This document shows, piece after piece, positions 4,606-6,629 of a DNA stretch of 6,629 bases. The notes beneath the pieces were generated by a model. It was given only the letters and a program-made list of their open reading frames with translations, was not told the origin of the DNA and did not search any database. Made by a program: the position numbers and the translations under genes. The DNA is from an uncultured Selenomonadaceae bacterium (GTDB taxonomy: Bacteria; Bacillota; Negativicutes; Selenomonadales; Selenomonadaceae): contig CAJOPJ010000213.1 of the NCBI GenBank assembly GCA_905236325.1, forward strand, positions 1-6,629, in the 5' to 3' direction. The first letter of the stretch is position 1; every line of letters begins with the position of its first letter.

Positions 4606-6629
4606 ATGAAAGCAAATAAAAATAATTTTGAATTTTTTACAACTAAGCGCAATTTAATTTTTGGAATAATTTTTTTGCCGCTTGTTTTGACTTTAGTCTT
4701 CACAATTTTTTATTTTTATTTAGCAGATTCATTTCGCCCGGAACCTAAAGTTATAGTTTATCCGCGCAACACTTTTACAAAAACTTTGCATGTCGTGACT
4801 GACAACGACTACGCGCCATATTCCTACATTGATTCGGTCGGCAACTATCAAGGGCTGGACGTTGAAATGATAAATGAAATTGCAAACAGGTTGCAGATGA
4901 ATTTAGATTTAAAACTTGTCGATTGGCACGAAACTGAAAAATTTTTCCTTGACGACAATGTTGATGTTGTAATGAATATGGAATCTGATTTAATTGTTGG
5001 CAATGAAAATATTTTAGCGACGCTACCGACAACTGAAAAGCAATATGTAGTTTATGGCAAGCGGCGCGTCAGTTCTGTTGCTGATTTGTACGGCAGGCGC
5101 GTTGCGTCGCGTCATCATGTTCCGGGACTTGGTTTGGACGATGAGATTACTTATGTTGACAATTATGACACAATTTTTCAAGACTTGAAGGCGGGCGAAT
5201 ATGAATTTGTAATTTGTCCAATTCAAGTTGGCAGTGCTTATCTTGAAAAGTATGACATGACAGATTTTTTTCCAAGTTACGCCGTAACGCATGTTTATTG
5301 TTCACTTGTAATGCACCCCGAAGCCACAATGTTGCGCGTAAAATTAAATGCAGTTTTAATACAAATGCAACAGGAAGGTCGCCTTGAAGAACTTCATCAA
5401 AAATGGATCAGCTATCATTATGAAAATATGACGCTGACGCAAATGATAGAAAATCGCCCATGGCTGATTTCAATGATTGTCGGCTCAACAATTTTTGCAA
5501 TTTTGCTAATGCTTGGAATAGCTTTGCAATATAAACACACAGAAACTTTGCAGGAAAATTTTGAAACCATCGACAGCCAACAGAAAGAACTTCAAGCAAA
5601 ACAGGTTGAACTTATCGCCGCAAAAGAACGAGCCGAACAATCCAGCAAAGCCAAAACAACTTTCCTATTTAATATGTCACACGATATCAGAACGCCAATG
5701 AACGCAATTATTGGTTATATTGAACTTGCAAAACGCGAAGAAAATTTGCCTGTGGCGATAAAAAATTTTTTGTCTAAAATTGAAGCGTCAAGTCATCACT
5801 TGCTTAACTTGATAAATGATGTACTTGAAATGAGCAGGATTGAAAGCGGCAAAATGGAACTGGAAAATTCACCCAACAATCTTGAAAAAATTTTTTCTGA
5901 AGTGCGCGATATGTTCACAACGCAAATGCAAACTAAAAATATTTCTTTCAATGTCGATGTTCAAGTTCAAAATAAATTTGTTATCTGCGATGCAAACAGA
6001 CTTAATCGCGTGCTACTAAATTTGCTTTCAAATGCTTATAAATTTACTCCAAATGGTGGAAAAATTTCTGTCAACTTGCGCGAAATAAATTTTGGCAAAT
6101 ATGAACTGCGCGTCAAGGATAGCGGTATTGGAATGACTGCAGAATTTGCTACGAAAGTTTTTGAAGCATTTGAACGCGAAAGAACTTCAACAGTCAGCAA
6201 AATTCAAGGCACAGGTCTTGGTATGGCAATTACAAAAAACATTATTGACTTAATGAAGGGCACAATTGAGGTTAAAACTGCGCCGAATCAAGGCACTGAA
6301 TTTATTATCAACTTGCAGTTTGAAGTTTCTGAAATGGACAGCTCTTCAGATGAAAACCAGGAAAGTGCATTTGACGAAATTGATTTTACCGGCAAAAAAT
6401 TATTGCTGGTTGATGACATTGAAGTTAACCGAGAAATTGCAAAAATGCTGCTTGAAGAAAGCGGCTTTATTGTTGAAACTGCAAGCAACGGTGAAGAAGC
6501 AGTAAAAAAAATAGCCGCCTCGAAAGTCGGCGACTTCGACGCGGTTTTAATGGATATTCAAATGCCTGTGATGAATGGCTATGAAGCGACTGCAAAAATT
6601 CGTGCGCTGAAAAATCCTGAACTTGCAAA
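4606..6629 (+). CDS. Hybrid sensor histidine kinase with solute-binding-protein-like sensor (3' end beyond window)
   Basis: 674 codons are visible and the gene continues past the right edge. Order: membrane helix about residues 17-40; family-3 periplasmic solute-binding-like domain about 61-270, opening HVVTDNDYAPYSYID then YQGLDVEMINEIANRL, and closing with a QQEGRLEELHQKW-type helix; membrane helix about 286-307; coiled coil about 311-350; HisKA with SHDIRTPMNAIIG (His359); HATPase_c with N-box NLLSNAYKF (Asn476), G1 DSGIGM (Asp505) and G2 GTGLGMAI (535-542); receiver beginning KLLLVDD (Asp603/604) with acceptor Asp650 in LMDIQMPVMNG. The receiver's conserved Thr and Lys are outside the window. 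The layout fits binding of a small solute outside the membrane, followed by His-to-Asp transfer inside. Family-3 binders usually have an eR motif that holds the amino-acid carboxylate. The matching stretch here reads LPTTEKQYVVYGK, with no Arg at that spot, so the ligand may not be a standard amino acid. The start is ATG 4606, with AAAGGA 7 nt upstream. Confidence 0.95.
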   Translation, partial: MKANKNNFEFFTTKRNLIFGIIFLPLVLTLVFTIFYFYLADSFRPEPKVIVYPRNTFTKTLHVVTDNDYAPYSYIDSVGNYQGLDVEMINEIANRLQMNLDLKLVDWHETEKFFLDDNVDVVMNMESDLIVGNENILATLPTTEKQYVVYGKRRVSSVADLYGRRVASRHHVPGLGLDDEITYVDNYDTIFQDLKAGEYEFVICPIQVGSAYLEKYDMTDFFPSYAVTHVYCSLVMHPEATMLRVKLNAVLIQMQQEGRLEELHQKWISYHYENMTLTQMIENRPWLISMIVGSTIFAILLMLGIALQYKHTETLQENFETIDSQQKELQAKQVELIAAKERAEQSSKAKTTFLFNMSHDIRTPMNAIIGYIELAKREENLPVAIKNFLSKIEASSHHLLNLINDVLEMSRIESGKMELENSPNNLEKIFSEVRDMFTTQMQTKNISFNVDVQVQNKFVICDANRLNRVLLNLLSNAYKFTPNGGKISVNLREINFGKYELRVKDSGIGMTAEFATKVFEAFERERTSTVSKIQGTGLGMAITKNIIDLMKGTIEVKTAPNQGTEFIINLQFEVSEMDSSSDENQESAFDEIDFTGKKLLLVDDIEVNREIAKMLLEESGFIVETASNGEEAVKKIAASKVGDFDAVLMDIQMPVMNGYEATAKIRALKNPELA

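Noticed and set aside
6266..6505. Plus-strand frame inside the second kinase
   Set aside because: It is an alternative frame across the HATPase_c-to-receiver junction. The kinase frame carries the conserved motifs without a break.

Overview
The window is AT-rich (by eye well under 40% G+C), densely coding DNA, and everything in it looks like signal transduction. It holds four protein genes, two of them cut by the window edges. I see no tRNA, rRNA, CRISPR array, insertion sequence or phage gene. The style of the sensor kinases (an extracytoplasmic sensor fused to HisKA-HATPase_c-REC, with SHEIRTPMNAIIG or SHDIRTPMNAIIG H-boxes) and the GalT-like DUF4931-type protein suggest an anaerobic Firmicute. 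A member of the Negativicutes/Selenomonadales is my best guess. That is a family-level impression, not a proven assignment.

Positions 1-2929 (minus strand) carry a large hybrid sensor histidine kinase. In order it has an N-terminal membrane helix, a Cache-like extracytoplasmic sensor, a second membrane helix, a coiled coil, a PAS-like segment, HisKA, HATPase_c and two receiver domains. It starts at a GTG and runs off the left edge inside the second receiver. Positions 2930-3086 are a compact divergent intergenic region. It contains a good sigma70-type promoter on each strand and an imperfect palindrome almost midway between the two predicted transcription starts.

The plus strand then carries an apparent three-gene operon. 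First (3087-3863) is a 258-residue protein of the GalT/HIT superfamily (DUF4931-like) that keeps the zinc-ligand and nucleophile pattern of galactose-1-phosphate uridylyltransferase. Second (3856-4575), overlapping it by 8 nt, is a membrane-anchored TPR protein. Third (4606 to the right edge) is another hybrid histidine kinase, whose sensor is a periplasmic solute-binding-protein-like domain, cut off inside its receiver.

My inference is that a divergent locus pairs two unlike sensory hybrid kinases, one Cache type and one solute-binding type. The second is co-expressed with a nucleotidyl-transferase-like enzyme and a membrane-tethered TPR protein that probably faces the same side of the membrane as the kinase sensor. 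Neither kinase shows a DNA-binding output domain within the window, so the downstream partners are unknown. Any Hpt or output domain would lie beyond the edges.
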